Source of the DNA: an uncultured Coriobacteriaceae bacterium
Lineage (GTDB): Bacteria > Actinomycetota > Coriobacteriia > Coriobacteriales > Atopobiaceae
Assembly (NCBI GenBank): GCA_902801175.1
Contig: CADCHF010000014.1
Location: forward strand, 1-48,561
Reading direction: 5' to 3'
Length of the DNA stretch: 48,561 bases
The position numbers and the translations under genes were made by a program. Each line of letters begins with the position of its first letter. Positions within the stretch are counted from its first letter, which is position 1. The notes under the pieces were generated by a model. It was not told the origin of the DNA, ran no database searches, and worked only from the letters and a program-made list of their open reading frames with translations. Below are positions 1-9,110 of the stretch, in pieces.

Positions 1-755
1 TTAAGGTAGAGATGCGTGTCAATCACGATGTTGTCGTAGCGGTCCTGCGGCAGCAGGTCCCTCCAGCTCTCAAGCTCAAACTGGTCGTGGAACACCAAGA
101 CCACCTCTGGCCCAACGATGGGACGCAGCCGCTGGTAGACCCTGTCGTAAAAGTCGAGCAGCACGTCGCGGGGTATGACCTTCGATCGGGCGACGCGCTC
201 GGGATAGTGCTTGCCGTAGTTGGCCAGGTTCATGTCGAGCATCATCTGGTTTGCCGGCTCGTTGAGCGCCTCGATGCCCCACAGCGTGGCATTGCCCGCA
301 TAGCGGCGAGCAATTCGTTCAAGCACCTCAATGGCAAACTCAATGCGGCCCTCGTCCTGCGCCCACGCGCAAAGGCCCATGTATCCGCCGTTGTCAAAGG
401 CGTTCTGCGACAGCGGCACCGTATGCAGGTCTACCAGCACCTTTATGTTCCAGCGCTCCGCCCACTCAAAGGCGCGGTCAAGATACTCCACACAGGCAGT
501 GTGATGCTCGGTGCCAAAGAGATAGTACGGCACGGGAATGCGCACGAGGTCGATGCCCGACTGCGCCATCCACACAAAGTCAAACTCGGTGATAAAGGTC
601 GCACGATGTCGCTCGAGGGCGACGGCAAGCTCCTCTGCATCAAACTCGTCGATCAGTCCCCGATCGTCCTCGCTTTCTGCCGCGGCGAGTGGCGAAGCAC
701 CCATCCACTTCTCGAGCACAAGCCAGTTACCAAGATTTGCACCACGAAAGGCCAT
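1..755 (-). CDS. Glycoside hydrolase family 5 (exo-beta-glucanase-like), 3' end cut by window edge
   Basis: About 251 codons read leftward off the window, so the C-terminus is missing. It starts at an ATG preceded by GGGAGG. The N-terminus GANLGNWLVLEKWM is typical of GH5 exo-1,3-beta-glucosidases of the yeast EXG1 type. The conserved acid/base lies in the motif ALNEPAN (Glu about 166), and the next family motif HLYL begins right at the edge. The catalytic nucleophile, expected later, lies outside the window. No signal peptide is visible, so the enzyme is probably cytoplasmic and acts on imported beta-glucosides. Family assignment is firm; substrate is inferred. Confidence 0.85.
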   Translation of the reverse strand, partial: MAFRGANLGNWLVLEKWMGASPLAAAESEDDRGLIDEFDAEELAVALERHRATFITEFDFVWMAQSGIDLVRIPVPYYLFGTEHHTACVEYLDRAFEWAERWNIKVLVDLHTVPLSQNAFDNGGYMGLCAWAQDEGRIEFAIEVLERIARRYAGNATLWGIEALNEPANQMMLDMNLANYGKHYPERVARSKVIPRDVLLDFYDRVYQRLRPIVGPEVVLVFHDQFELESWRDLLPQDRYDNIVIDTHLYL

Positions 756-862
756 GGTTCCTCCCAACTGTTGACATGTCACCAACAGTCTAGCGGACCC
801 TTCCGCCCGCTGGGGACGGGTTCATGCCGTACCATGGAGAGAGGCCAGAGGAAGGGAGTGCC

Positions 863-1651
863 ATGAAACTCACGCTTGGGCTTGCTCAGTCCGGATACCC
901 CGCAGATGGGGATGTTCTGGCGCAGGTCGAAACCTACGCTGCCAAGGCGGCATCGAATGGGGCAGACGTCCTCGCCTTCCCAGAGGCCCTCATGTGCCCC
1001 AGACCCCTGCGCGCACCCGAGCTGCTAAAGCTCGCCGAGCCCCTCGATGGCCCATTCATGCAGGCGGTGTCAAACACTGCCGCACGTCACGACTTGTGGA
1101 TCGTGGGCACCATGTACGAGGCCAATCCCAACGGCGCGCCATACAACACTGCCTTTGTGGTAGACAGCACCGGCGCCCTTTGCGGCACCTACCGCAAGTG
1201 CCACCTCTACGATGCCCACGGGGTCTTTGAGTCGCGTCGCACAAGTGCCGGAAGCGCCCTCATGAGGCCCGTATGCACGCCTTTTGGCATACTGGCGCTG
1301 GGCATTTGCTATGACCTCCGCTTCCCCGAGCTCGCACGGCAGGCCGCGATCGACGGGGCCGACCTCTTGCTCCTGCCAGCGTGCTGGTACGACGGGCCTC
1401 AAAAGCCCGAGCACTGGGAGACCCTGCTCAGGGCACGCGCGATAGAGAACGAGCTGTTTGTGGCGGGCGTCTGCCACGCCGGGAGCAAGTTCGTGGAGCA
1501 CAGCCTCGTGGCAGACCCGCTCGGACGCATCGTCACCCCGCACGTCCAGGGAGAGACGCTCATACTTGCCCAGATAGACATGTCCACCAAGCGGGACGCT
1601 CGCACCAACATGCCCGTCTTTGAGCACCGACGCCCCGAGCTGTACTGCTAG
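863..1651 (+). CDS. Carbon-nitrogen hydrolase (nitrilase superfamily amidase)
   Basis: A 262-residue enzyme of usual length for the family. The Glu-Lys-Cys triad is complete: Glu41 in AFPEA, Lys112 in YRKCHLYD and Cys149 in GICYDLRFPE. The RFPE after the cysteine and the absence of extra domains resemble the omega-amidase/Nit2-like branch, which hydrolyses small amides such as alpha-ketoglutaramate, but the substrate cannot be fixed from sequence. The start is the ATG with GAAGGGAG upstream; an upstream in-frame ATG at 824 has no clear ribosome binding site. The stop codon overlaps the stop of the convergent treR-like gene by four bases, so no room exists for a terminator between them. Confidence 0.9.
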   Translation: MKLTLGLAQSGYPADGDVLAQVETYAAKAASNGADVLAFPEALMCPRPLRAPELLKLAEPLDGPFMQAVSNTAARHDLWIVGTMYEANPNGAPYNTAFVVDSTGALCGTYRKCHLYDAHGVFESRRTSAGSALMRPVCTPFGILALGICYDLRFPELARQAAIDGADLLLLPACWYDGPQKPEHWETLLRARAIENELFVAGVCHAGSKFVEHSLVADPLGRIVTPHVQGETLILAQIDMSTKRDARTNMPVFEHRRPELYC

Positions 1652-2367
1652 TACCCTCTCACCGCCGTGTCATGGAAGGTGAAGTAGTCGGGACGATGGC
1701 GCGAGAAGGTCGTCTCGAACATCACGCCTTCCTCGTTAAAGGTGTGGTTGGTCACTACCGCCACCATCGAGTACTCCAAAAGGTCGAGGGCATCGCGGTC
1801 CCCAGGGGTAACGTTTTCCATCCCTATGGTGCGCTTGGACGTGGTGATTCGCACGCCGAGCGTACCCTCAAGGTAATCGTAGATAGAGCTCTCGACGATC
1901 TGAGGAGTTAGGTCCCTTACCACCGAGGCCAAGAAAAAGTTGATGTCGTGGATGAGCGCCTTGCCGTCAAGATAGCGGATGCGCTCAACATGGTAGAGAA
2001 GGTCTCCCTCACGAAAGCCGGTGAGTTCGGCAATGCGACCGTCGGCAATTATCGTTTCAAAGGACCGTACCTTGGTAGAGACGGTCAGCCCATTGCGCTC
2101 GGCAGCCTCCTTGAATGACTCGATGTCGCCCAACACAAAGTTGGCATGGTGGTCGGGTTGCCAAATAACGCGAACGCCCTTCCCCTGAATAGGCTGCACG
2201 TACCCGTGAAGCTTAAGGACCTCGAGCGCCTTGCGCACCGTGTTGTGGGAGCAGAAGTACTCCTCTGCAAGTCGGGCCTCAGACGGAATGAACGATTGAT
2301 AGGCAAATTCATGAGCCTCGATGCGGTCGCGAAGGCTCTCGTAAATATCAAAGTAGATAGATTTCAT
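1648..2367 (-). CDS. treR: GntR/HutC-family regulator, TreR-like
   Basis: A 239-residue repressor with an N-terminal winged helix (about residues 1-70; SEARLAEEYFCSHNTVRKAL is the recognition region) and a C-terminal UTRA ligand-binding domain (about 90-235, YHVERIRYLDGKALIHDINF). This is the architecture of Bacillus TreR, which senses trehalose-6-phosphate. It is divergent from treP across 188 bases, as expected for the local repressor of the treP-treC-malL genes. The ATG is preceded by AAGGGG. Function as trehalose regulator is inferred from family plus position; I could not pick out an operator with confidence in the intergenic region. Confidence 0.88.
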   Translation of the reverse strand: MKSIYFDIYESLRDRIEAHEFAYQSFIPSEARLAEEYFCSHNTVRKALEVLKLHGYVQPIQGKGVRVIWQPDHHANFVLGDIESFKEAAERNGLTVSTKVRSFETIIADGRIAELTGFREGDLLYHVERIRYLDGKALIHDINFFLASVVRDLTPQIVESSIYDYLEGTLGVRITTSKRTIGMENVTPGDRDALDLLEYSMVAVVTNHTFNEEGVMFETTFSRHRPDYFTFHDTAVRGY

Positions 2368-2555
2368 ATACGGCCCCTTCTGGACGGAAATCTATTGCAC
2401 CTGAGCCTAGCACACATGCTCTGACCTGCTTATTCAAATAACTTGCAGTAGCGTGGCCAATCCGTCATGCGTATGCTCGAATTGTCATCGGTTTACTCAT
2501 ATGAAACACACAGATGAGTGGCCAAAAGGCTCTATGCCTAGGAAGAGGAGGAAGA

Positions 2556-4016
2556 ATGGGTAAGTTTGAGCACGACGCGCGCGAGATGCTGCGCCTCGTG
2601 GGTGGCCCCGAGAACATCGCGGCCCTCACACACTGTGTCACCCGCATGAGGTTTACGTTGGTCGATCCCAGCATTGCCGATGTACCCGCCATCGAAGCGC
2701 TCAAGTCTACCAAGGGCAGCTTCACTCAGGCAGGTCAGTTCCAGGTCATCATTGGCAACGAGATCAACGACTTCTACGACGAGTTTGTAGCCATCAGCGG
2801 CATCACCGGCGTCTCCAAGGACGAGGCCAAGGCCATCGCCGCCAAGCAGGGCAACCCGCTCCAGCGCCTGATGGGCGCCATCGCCGAGGTCTTCGCACCG
2901 CTGATCCCGGCAATCATCACCGGCGGTCTGATCCTGGGCTTCCGCAACGTCCTTGGCGACATGCCCTACTTTGGGCCCGACGGCAACGCAACCCTTGCCT
3001 CCATGTCCGTGTTCTGGAGCGGCGTCAACCACTTCCTGTGGCTCATCGGCGAGGCCGTTTTCCACCTCGGCATCCCCGTGGGCATCTGCTGGTCGGTCAC
3101 CCGCAAGATGGGCGGCACCGAGATGCTCGGCATCGTCATGGGCCTCACGCTCGTTTCGAGCCAGCTGCTCAACGCCTACGGCGTGGCTGGCGCCACCGAG
3201 GAGACCTGGGCCCAGTACAGCTGGAACTTTGGCTTTGCACAGGTCCACATGGTTGGCTATCAGGCGCAGGTCATCCCCGCCATCCTGGCTGCCATCACCT
3301 TCAACTACCTTGAGCGCTTCTTCAAGAAGATCACCCCGTCCATCGTTCAGATGATCGTCGTGCCCTTCTGCTCCATCCTGCTGGGTGTCATAGCTGCCCA
3401 CTTCGTGCTCGGCCCCATTGGCTGGGCCCTTGGCTCTGCTGTCTCCACCGTGGTCAACGCTGGCATCACCGGCAGCGCCCGCGTGCTCTTTGGCGCCATC
3501 TTTGGCGGCGTCTATGCCCCGCTCGTGATCACCGGTCTGCATCACATGACCAACGCCATCGACCTGCAGCTCATTGCCGACTACGGCGGAACGATGCTGT
3601 GGCCCATGATCGCTCTGTCCAACATCGCACAGGGCTCCGCCGTCCTGGCCATGATCGTCCTGCAGAAGGGCGACGAGGACGCCGAGCAGGTCAACATCCC
3701 CGCATGCATCTCCTGCTACCTGGGCGTCACCGAGCCCGCCATCTTTGGTGTCAACCTCAAGTACATGTTCCCGTTCGTGTGCGCCATGACCGGCTCCGCC
3801 TGCGCCGGCTTCCTGTCCTGCCTCTTCAGCTGCACCGCCAACGCAATTGGCGTCGGTGGCCTCCCCGGCATCCTTGCCATGCAGCCCAAGTCCATGCTCC
3901 CCTACCTGCTCTGCATGGCTGTTGCCATCGTCGTTCCCTTCGTGCTGACCTACATCATGGGCAAGCGCAAGGGCATCGACAAGCAGGCCCAGGCTGTTGC
4001 GGCTTCGCTCAAGTAA
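2556..4016 (+). CDS. treP: Trehalose-specific PTS enzyme IIBC
   Basis: Membrane permease that takes up and phosphorylates trehalose to trehalose-6-phosphate. The 486-residue protein has an N-terminal EIIB domain with the phospho-cysteine in ALTHCVTRMRF (about residue 28) and a long EIIC domain of hydrophobic segments from about residue 105. The EIIC phrases GIPVGICWSVTRKMGGTEML and VSSQLLNAYGV match TreP of Bacillus closely. No EIIA domain is attached, so an EIIA must be supplied in trans. The start was set at the ATG behind a strong GGAAGAGGAGGAAG sequence rather than the ATG at 2514. It heads the treP-treC-malL cluster and is divergent from the TreR-like gene. Confidence 0.93.
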   Translation: MGKFEHDAREMLRLVGGPENIAALTHCVTRMRFTLVDPSIADVPAIEALKSTKGSFTQAGQFQVIIGNEINDFYDEFVAISGITGVSKDEAKAIAAKQGNPLQRLMGAIAEVFAPLIPAIITGGLILGFRNVLGDMPYFGPDGNATLASMSVFWSGVNHFLWLIGEAVFHLGIPVGICWSVTRKMGGTEMLGIVMGLTLVSSQLLNAYGVAGATEETWAQYSWNFGFAQVHMVGYQAQVIPAILAAITFNYLERFFKKITPSIVQMIVVPFCSILLGVIAAHFVLGPIGWALGSAVSTVVNAGITGSARVLFGAIFGGVYAPLVITGLHHMTNAIDLQLIADYGGTMLWPMIALSNIAQGSAVLAMIVLQKGDEDAEQVNIPACISCYLGVTEPAIFGVNLKYMFPFVCAMTGSACAGFLSCLFSCTANAIGVGGLPGILAMQPKSMLPYLLCMAVAIVVPFVLTYIMGKRKGIDKQAQAVAASLK

Positions 4017-4048
4017 CGAACGTCTGCATCACCCCATAGCACCGACCC

Positions 4049-4080
4049 AGAGGGGTGACCATTACCATGGCCACCCCTCT
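4049..4080 (+). terminator. Intercistronic hairpin between treP and treC
   Basis: Nine-base perfect stem AGAGGGGTG (4049-4057) with CACCCCTCT (4072-4080), a 14-base loop and a TTT tail. Because treC follows on the same strand, this probably attenuates or stabilises rather than fully ends the treP transcript. Confidence 0.65.
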
Positions 4081-4137
4081 TTTGCTAGCAAAGGCACCAT
4101 GAGCTGCATTCACAAGCTCGAGGAGAGGACGCTCAGC

Positions 4138-5796
4138 ATGACAATTGGCAGCAACCTTCGTGCCCACGAACTGGGCAGCAAAGTGGCTTACGAGATCTAT
4201 ATCCGTTCGTTCAACGACTCAAACGGCGACGGCGTGGGCGACCTGCCCGGCATCACCGCCCGCCTGGACTACCTGGCAGACCTTGGTGTTGACTACCTCT
4301 GGATCACACCTTTCTTTGTGAGCCCCCTCAAGGACGGCGGCTACGACGTGGCCGACTACCGCAACATTGACCCGGTCTTTGGCACCATGGACGACTTTGA
4401 CGAGCTGGTGCGCGAGGCAGACGCCCGCGGCATTGGCCTCATGCTCGACATGGTCTTCAACCACACCTCCGACCAGCACGAGTGGTTCCAAAAGGCGCTG
4501 GCCGGCGACCCCAAGTACCAGGCCTACTACCTGCTCCATGACGGCGAGCCCGGCAAGCCTCCCACCAACTGGGACAGCAAGTTTGGCGGCAACGCCTGGG
4601 AGTGGTCCCCCGAGATGGGCAAGTGGTACCTGCACCTTTACGACGTGAGCCAGCCCGACCTCAACTGGCGCAACCCCGAGGTCCGCGAGGAGCTTGCCGA
4701 CGTCCTGCGCTTCTGGCGCGAGAGGGGCGTCAAGGGATTCCGCTTTGACGTGGTCAACAACATATCCAAGCCCGAGACCTTTGAGGACGACTTTGAGGGC
4801 GATGGCCGCCGCTTCTACACCGACGGCACGCATGTGGACGAGTACCTGCGCGAGCTGGTGGCCAAGGGCGGCATCGACAACCTCATGACCGTTGGCGAGA
4901 TGAGCTCCACCACCATCGAGCACTGCATTGAGTACACCAGACCCGAGAACCACGAGCTGGCCATGGCCTTCTCGTTCCATCACTTCCGCGTTGACAACGT
5001 CAACGGCAACCGCTGGGCAAAGGCCAAGGCCAACGTCCCCATGCTGCGCGACACCTTTGCCGGCTGGCAGGAGCGCATGACCGAGGCCGGTGGCTGGAAC
5101 GCCGTGTTCTGGACCTGCCACGACCAGCCGCGTCCGTCGACGCGCTTTGGCGACGACTCCACGCCGGAGCTGCTCAACCGCTCCGCAAAGATGCTTCCCA
5201 TCTGCACCTTCCTCATGCGCGGCACGCCCTACATCTACCAGGGCGAGGAGCTGGGCATGACCAACCCCGGCTTTACCAGCATCGACCAGTACCGCGACGT
5301 CGAGAGCATCAACTACTACCACATCATGCAGGACGAGCAGGGCCTCAGCGAGCCCGAGGCCTTCGAGATCATTGCCTACAAGTCTCGCGATAACGGTCGC
5401 ACCCCCGTGCAGTGGGACGACAGCGCCAACGCTGGCTTCACCACTGGCAAGCCTTGGATTGGCGTTGGCAGCAACTACTCGTGGCTCAACGCCAAGGCCG
5501 AGGCAACAGATCCCAACTCCGTCTTTGCCTTCTACAAGAAGCTCGTGGCCCTGCGCAAAGGGACCGAGATCATCCAGGCTGGCGACGTGCGTTTCCTTGA
5601 GTCCCCAGCCGAGAAGGTCATTGCCTACGAGCGCACCCTTGGAGACGAGCGCATTGTTGTGCAGTGCAACTTCTCGGGCGAAGAGCAGCCCGCAATTGAG
5701 CTTGAGGGCGGCGAGGTCCTCGTGAGCAACTACGACGATCCCGCAGAGACCGCCATTCTGCGACCTTGGGAGGGTACCGCCATTATTTGGCGCTAG
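4138..5796 (+). CDS. treC: Alpha,alpha-phosphotrehalase (trehalose-6-phosphate hydrolase), GH13
   Basis: Cytoplasmic enzyme that splits trehalose-6-phosphate to glucose and glucose-6-phosphate. At 552 residues it matches the family length (about 550). GH13 motifs are intact: DMVFNHTS, nucleophile Asp204 in GFRFDVVN, acid/base Glu254 in VGEMSST and Asp329 in CHDQPR. The stretch DDFEGDGRRFYTDG is characteristic of TreC compared with oligo-1,6-glucosidases. The chosen ATG follows GAGGAGAGGA by eight bases; longer in-frame starts (4099, 3997) lack this. It lies downstream of treP and upstream of the malL-like gene. Confidence 0.93.
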   Translation: MTIGSNLRAHELGSKVAYEIYIRSFNDSNGDGVGDLPGITARLDYLADLGVDYLWITPFFVSPLKDGGYDVADYRNIDPVFGTMDDFDELVREADARGIGLMLDMVFNHTSDQHEWFQKALAGDPKYQAYYLLHDGEPGKPPTNWDSKFGGNAWEWSPEMGKWYLHLYDVSQPDLNWRNPEVREELADVLRFWRERGVKGFRFDVVNNISKPETFEDDFEGDGRRFYTDGTHVDEYLRELVAKGGIDNLMTVGEMSSTTIEHCIEYTRPENHELAMAFSFHHFRVDNVNGNRWAKAKANVPMLRDTFAGWQERMTEAGGWNAVFWTCHDQPRPSTRFGDDSTPELLNRSAKMLPICTFLMRGTPYIYQGEELGMTNPGFTSIDQYRDVESINYYHIMQDEQGLSEPEAFEIIAYKSRDNGRTPVQWDDSANAGFTTGKPWIGVGSNYSWLNAKAEATDPNSVFAFYKKLVALRKGTEIIQAGDVRFLESPAEKVIAYERTLGDERIVVQCNFSGEEQPAIELEGGEVLVSNYDDPAETAILRPWEGTAIIWR

Positions 5797-5823
5797 CCCG
5801 CTCAGGGCCCTTCCCTCCTCCCT

Positions 5824-5850
5824 GCCGGGCAGGCCTCGCGTCTGCCCGGC
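5824..5850 (+). other. Intercistronic hairpin between treC and malL
   Basis: Perfect nine-base stem GCCGGGCAG (5824-5832) with CTGCCCGGC (5842-5850) and a nine-base loop. No T-run follows, so a role in mRNA stability or partial attenuation is more likely than termination. Confidence 0.55.
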
Positions 5851-5979
5851 GACCCTCACTTAGCATGTGACCTCGGCAGACGCCGGCACTTCCGGGCGCT
5901 CGAGCACAGCCTGGCCGCAGTTCGGGAGTCTGCGCGAGAGGCCGCATCGACAGCCATGCAAAGGACCGAAAGGACAGAC

Positions 5980-7680
5980 ATGAGCGAAGAGAAACGTGTT
6001 TGGTGGAAAGAGGCGGTCGTCTATCAGGTCTATCCGCAGAGCTTTAGCGACAGCAATGGCGACGGCATTGGCGACCTTCCGGGCCTCACCGAGAAGCTCC
6101 CCTACCTTGCAAAGCTCGGCATCGATGTCATTTGGCTGAGCCCGGTCTACGCAAGCCCCATGGACGACAACGGATACGACATTGCTGACTACCGCGCGAT
6201 TCATCCGCAGTACGGGACCATGGAGGACTTTGACCGCATGATGGACCGTGCCCACGAGCTTGGCATCAAGATCGTGATGGACCTCGTGGCAAACCACACC
6301 TCCGACGAGCACTGGTGGTTTGAGAAGAGCCGCGCAAGCCGCGACAATCCCTACCGCGACTACTACATCTGGCGCGACGGAAAGACCCCTGGAGCGCCCG
6401 AGGACGGCGGCACGCCGCCCAACAACTGGGAGAGCACCTTCTCGGGTTCGGCATGGGAGTACGACGCCACGACCGACCAGTGGTACCTGCACTGCTTCTC
6501 GATCAAGCAGCCCGACCTCAACTGGGAGAACCCAAAGGTGCGCGAAGAGGTCTACGACCTCATGGACTGGTGGTGCAGCAAGGGCGTTGACGGCTGGCGC
6601 ATGGACGTCATCTCCATGATCAGCAAGGACCAGCGCTTCCCCGATGGCAAGCCCAAGAAGAACGGCTTTGGCGAGTACGGCCCCTATGTCATGAACGGAC
6701 CGCGCGTGCATGAGTTCATCCAAGAGATGAACAAGCGCGTGCTCAGCCGCTACGACATCATGACCGTGGGCGAGGCGCAGGGCGTGAGCCTTGAGCAGGC
6801 AAAGCAGTACGCCAACGCCGAGGGCACCGAGCTCGACATGATCTTCCAGTTTGAGCACGTGAGCGCCGGCAAGACCACCGCCGGCTCATTCATTGGCAAG
6901 TGGGGCATCAACAAGCCGCAGATGCCCAAGGTGCGTGCGCTGCTCAACAAGTGGCAGCTGGGCCTTGAGGGCGCCTCGTGGAACAGCCTCTTTTGGAACA
7001 ACCACGACCAGCCACGTGCCGTGAGCCGCTTTGGCAACGACTCGCCCGAGTGGCGCGAGCTCTCGGCAAAGATGCTGGCCGTTTGCCTGCACTTCATGAA
7101 GGGCACGCCCTACATCTTGCAGGGCGAGGAGCTGGGCATGACCAACATGCACTTTACGAGCCTCGACCAGTGCCGTGACCTCGAGGAGCTGGGCATCTAC
7201 CGCCAGGCCGTCGAGGAGCAGGGAATCTGCACGCACGAGGAGATGCTTGCGGCCTTTGACAACGTCGCGCGCGACAACTGCCGCACCCCCATGCAGTGGG
7301 ACGACTCCGCCAACGCAGGCTTTACCACTGGAAAGCCTTGGATAGACGTGAACCCCAACTACCAGCAGATTAACGTTGCGGCCCAGGTCGACGACCCCAA
7401 CTCGGTCTTCTCGTTCTACCAAAAGCTCATTGAGCTGCGTCATACGATGCCCGTCATGGTGTACGGGTCCTACAAGCCCCTTCTCGAGGATTCTGATGCC
7501 ATCTGGGCCTATCAGCGCGAGCTGGATGGCCAGACCATCACCGTTGGCTGCAACTACACCGCCCAGGAGCAGCCCTGCGAGCTTTGGGACGACGTTGCGG
7601 GAGAGCGCCTCATTGGCAACTACGCCGAGCACAAGCCTGGTTATCTCCAGCCCTACGAGGCCTATGTGACCATCGCATAG
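5980..7680 (+). CDS. malL: Oligo-1,6-glucosidase / alpha-glucosidase, GH13 subfamily 31-like
   Basis: A 566-residue cytoplasmic alpha-glucosidase. Motifs are DLVANHTSDEH, nucleophile Asp209 in GWRMDVIS, Glu265 in TVGEAQG and Asp343 in NNHDQPR. The valine right after the nucleophile is the residue that, in the oligo-1,6-glucosidase group, favours alpha-1,6 bonds (isomaltose, panose, isomaltulose) over alpha-1,4. Related to TreC next door but lacking the TreC-type DGRRFYTDG. The start follows two AAAGGA sequences. Third gene of the trehalose cluster and followed by a strong terminator. Precise substrate is inferred. Confidence 0.88.
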   Translation: MSEEKRVWWKEAVVYQVYPQSFSDSNGDGIGDLPGLTEKLPYLAKLGIDVIWLSPVYASPMDDNGYDIADYRAIHPQYGTMEDFDRMMDRAHELGIKIVMDLVANHTSDEHWWFEKSRASRDNPYRDYYIWRDGKTPGAPEDGGTPPNNWESTFSGSAWEYDATTDQWYLHCFSIKQPDLNWENPKVREEVYDLMDWWCSKGVDGWRMDVISMISKDQRFPDGKPKKNGFGEYGPYVMNGPRVHEFIQEMNKRVLSRYDIMTVGEAQGVSLEQAKQYANAEGTELDMIFQFEHVSAGKTTAGSFIGKWGINKPQMPKVRALLNKWQLGLEGASWNSLFWNNHDQPRAVSRFGNDSPEWRELSAKMLAVCLHFMKGTPYILQGEELGMTNMHFTSLDQCRDLEELGIYRQAVEEQGICTHEEMLAAFDNVARDNCRTPMQWDDSANAGFTTGKPWIDVNPNYQQINVAAQVDDPNSVFSFYQKLIELRHTMPVMVYGSYKPLLEDSDAIWAYQRELDGQTITVGCNYTAQEQPCELWDDVAGERLIGNYAEHKPGYLQPYEAYVTIA

Positions 7681-7695
7681 CTTTGGCAACATATG

Positions 7696-7737
7696 GCGAG
7701 GGCGGCAGAGCGGGAGCCACTGCCGCCCTCGCCTCTT
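7696..7737 (+). terminator. Rho-independent terminator after malL
   Basis: Twelve-base perfect stem GCGAGGGCGGCA (7696-7707) with TGCCGCCCTCGC (7721-7732), followed by CTCTTTT. It closes the treP-treC-malL cluster. Confidence 0.85.
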
Positions 7738-7758
7738 TTGGAGACTGCCTTCAAAAAA

Positions 7759-7794
7759 GTGGGCCTGACACCATGCGTGTCAGGCCCACCCTTT
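7759..7794. terminator. Second, bidirectional terminator hairpin
   Basis: Thirteen-base perfect stem GTGGGCCTGACAC (7759-7771) with GTGTCAGGCCCAC (7777-7789), five-base loop, an A-run on the left side and CCTTT on the right. It serves the convergent malL (plus) and EIIA (minus) genes. Confidence 0.85.
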
Positions 7795-7823
7795 GTCTCC
7801 CATATGCAGTCGTTGGGCGTCGG

Positions 7824-8279
7824 CTAGATCTCGAAGCCCTCGTTGACGATGGCAGCCAGCTCTTCGGGGTCGTTGGTTGCGAGCACCCTCTCACGGAACT
7901 CCTCCTGCATGAGCATCACAGCCAGCTGGGAGAGCATGCGCAGATAGGTGGTGCCTGCCTTGTTGTCGGGAACGAGCAGGGCGATGGCCACGCGTACGGG
8001 AACATCGTCCATCGACTTCCATTCAACATCACTTGCAAACTTCACCACGATGACCGAAGCGCCATTGACTGCCAGGCTCTTGCAGTGCGGGATGGCAAAG
8101 CCGGCCATCATGCCGGTCGTGCCCTCAGCCTCACGAGCCTTGAACGCGGCGAGCACTGCCGCCTCATCCTCGGTGATACCAAGCTCCACGGCCTTCTTGG
8201 CCAAGAACTCCAGAACCTCGTCGACGTTAGTCGCGGGATTGTCCAGATACACCTGAGATGGCTTTACGATGTCGAGCAT
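7824..8279 (-). CDS. Orphan PTS EIIA protein, fructose/mannitol/Ntr family, copy 1
   Basis: A 151-residue single-domain PTS_EIIA_2 protein. The phospho-histidine is His65 in the motif GFAIPHCKS, preceded by TTGMMAG. It has no fused or adjacent EIIB or EIIC. It is a clear paralogue of the next gene upstream in transcription (8545-8991), with the same His65 and the same DNPAT..VDE N-terminus. The ATG follows GGAGGAAAGCA. Such proteins either phosphorylate a permease in trans or act as PtsN-like regulators; sequence alone does not decide. Last gene of the glk-EIIA-EIIA run. Confidence 0.88.
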   Translation of the reverse strand: MLDIVKPSQVYLDNPATNVDEVLEFLAKKAVELGITEDEAAVLAAFKAREAEGTTGMMAGFAIPHCKSLAVNGASVIVVKFASDVEWKSMDDVPVRVAIALLVPDNKAGTTYLRMLSQLAVMLMQEEFRERVLATNDPEELAAIVNEGFEI

Positions 8280-8487
8280 TGCTTTCCTCCTTAAGGAGAA
8301 GACCCAGTCGTTGACAACACGACCCGATTTGCCTTGAGCGGCCAAGCGATGTAAGCGGCCTGACCCTATGTCTATGACTCTAGCATGCCCACCTTCGCAT
8401 GCGTTATGGAGTCGCGCAACAGCCCCGAGGGCTCGGGCAAAGGAAGCGCCGGCAACCCTTGCGCACCCTGAGAAGACGTCCATGCAA

Positions 8488-8519
8488 GGAGGCCAGGTGC
8501 CTCATCACACCTGGCCTCC
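8488..8519 (-). terminator. Hairpin between the two EIIA genes
   Basis: Twelve-base perfect stem GGAGGCCAGGTG (8488-8499) with CACCTGGCCTCC (8508-8519), eight-base loop. Its position just after the 8545-8991 gene suggests a terminator, although the T-run on the minus strand is weak (TTG). Confidence 0.65.
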
Positions 8520-8544
8520 CTAGATACGCTATATGTTGGTGCGA

Positions 8545-8991
8545 CTAGGCGCCAAGACCAGCGTTCAGCGCAGCGGCAATCTCGGCTGCGTCGGTGGAAG
8601 CCATGATCTTCTCCTGGAACTTGGCATCCATGAGAGCGAGGGCAACCTGGGAAAGAAGGCTCAGGTGCACGTCACCGTCGGGAGCAAAGATCGCGATGGC
8701 GGCCTTGATGGGCTTGCCGTCGAGGGACTCCCAGTCGACGTCGCCAGCAAACTTAACGACGTAGATAGCGGCATCGTTAACGGCAGCGCTCTTGCAGTGC
8801 GGGATGGCAAAGCCATTCTGCATACCGGTGGTGCCCATTGCCTCGCGAGCCTTGAACGCCTCGAGGACGGCGGCCTCGTCGTCGGACAGGCCAAGCTCGA
8901 CTGCCTTCTTGGACAGGAACTCAAGCGCCTCGTCGACGGTGGTGGCGGGATTGTCGAGGAAAACCTGCTCGGCCTTTACGAAGTCGGTCAT
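8545..8991 (-). CDS. Orphan PTS EIIA protein, fructose/mannitol/Ntr family, copy 2
   Basis: A 148-residue single-domain EIIA with phospho-His65 in GFAIPHCKS. It aligns along its whole length with the copy at 7824-8279, differing mainly after residue 100 where copy 1 has a few extra residues, so the pair is a tandem duplication that has diverged. The ATG follows AAGGAGATAGT. It sits 119 bases downstream of the ROK glucokinase on the same strand. It could supply phosphate to a fructose-type permease elsewhere or regulate sugar genes in the block. Confidence 0.88.
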   Translation of the reverse strand: MTDFVKAEQVFLDNPATTVDEALEFLSKKAVELGLSDDEAAVLEAFKAREAMGTTGMQNGFAIPHCKSAAVNDAAIYVVKFAGDVDWESLDGKPIKAAIAIFAPDGDVHLSLLSQVALALMDAKFQEKIMASTDAAEIAAALNAGLGA

Positions 8992-9110
8992 ACTATCTCC
9001 TTACCACGAAAGTACCCATTAGTACTTTTGACTTTATCACGCTTGCGCGCTCACGGTGCCGAAAAGTGGCCATATGACCCCTTATGCGGCACGACCGTGC
9101 ATCTACCAGT

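Noticed and set aside
12..866. Long plus-strand frame of 284 codons
   Set aside because: It is antisense to the clear GH5 gene on the minus strand and has no recognisable domain.
2368..2555. TreR operator and promoter upstream of treP
   Set aside because: Several AT-rich words and partial palindromes exist, but none had correct spacing or symmetry to support a call.
4219..5859. 546-codon minus-strand frame opposite treC
   Set aside because: Shadow of the high-GC treC gene; Val/Leu/Gly-rich and without motifs.
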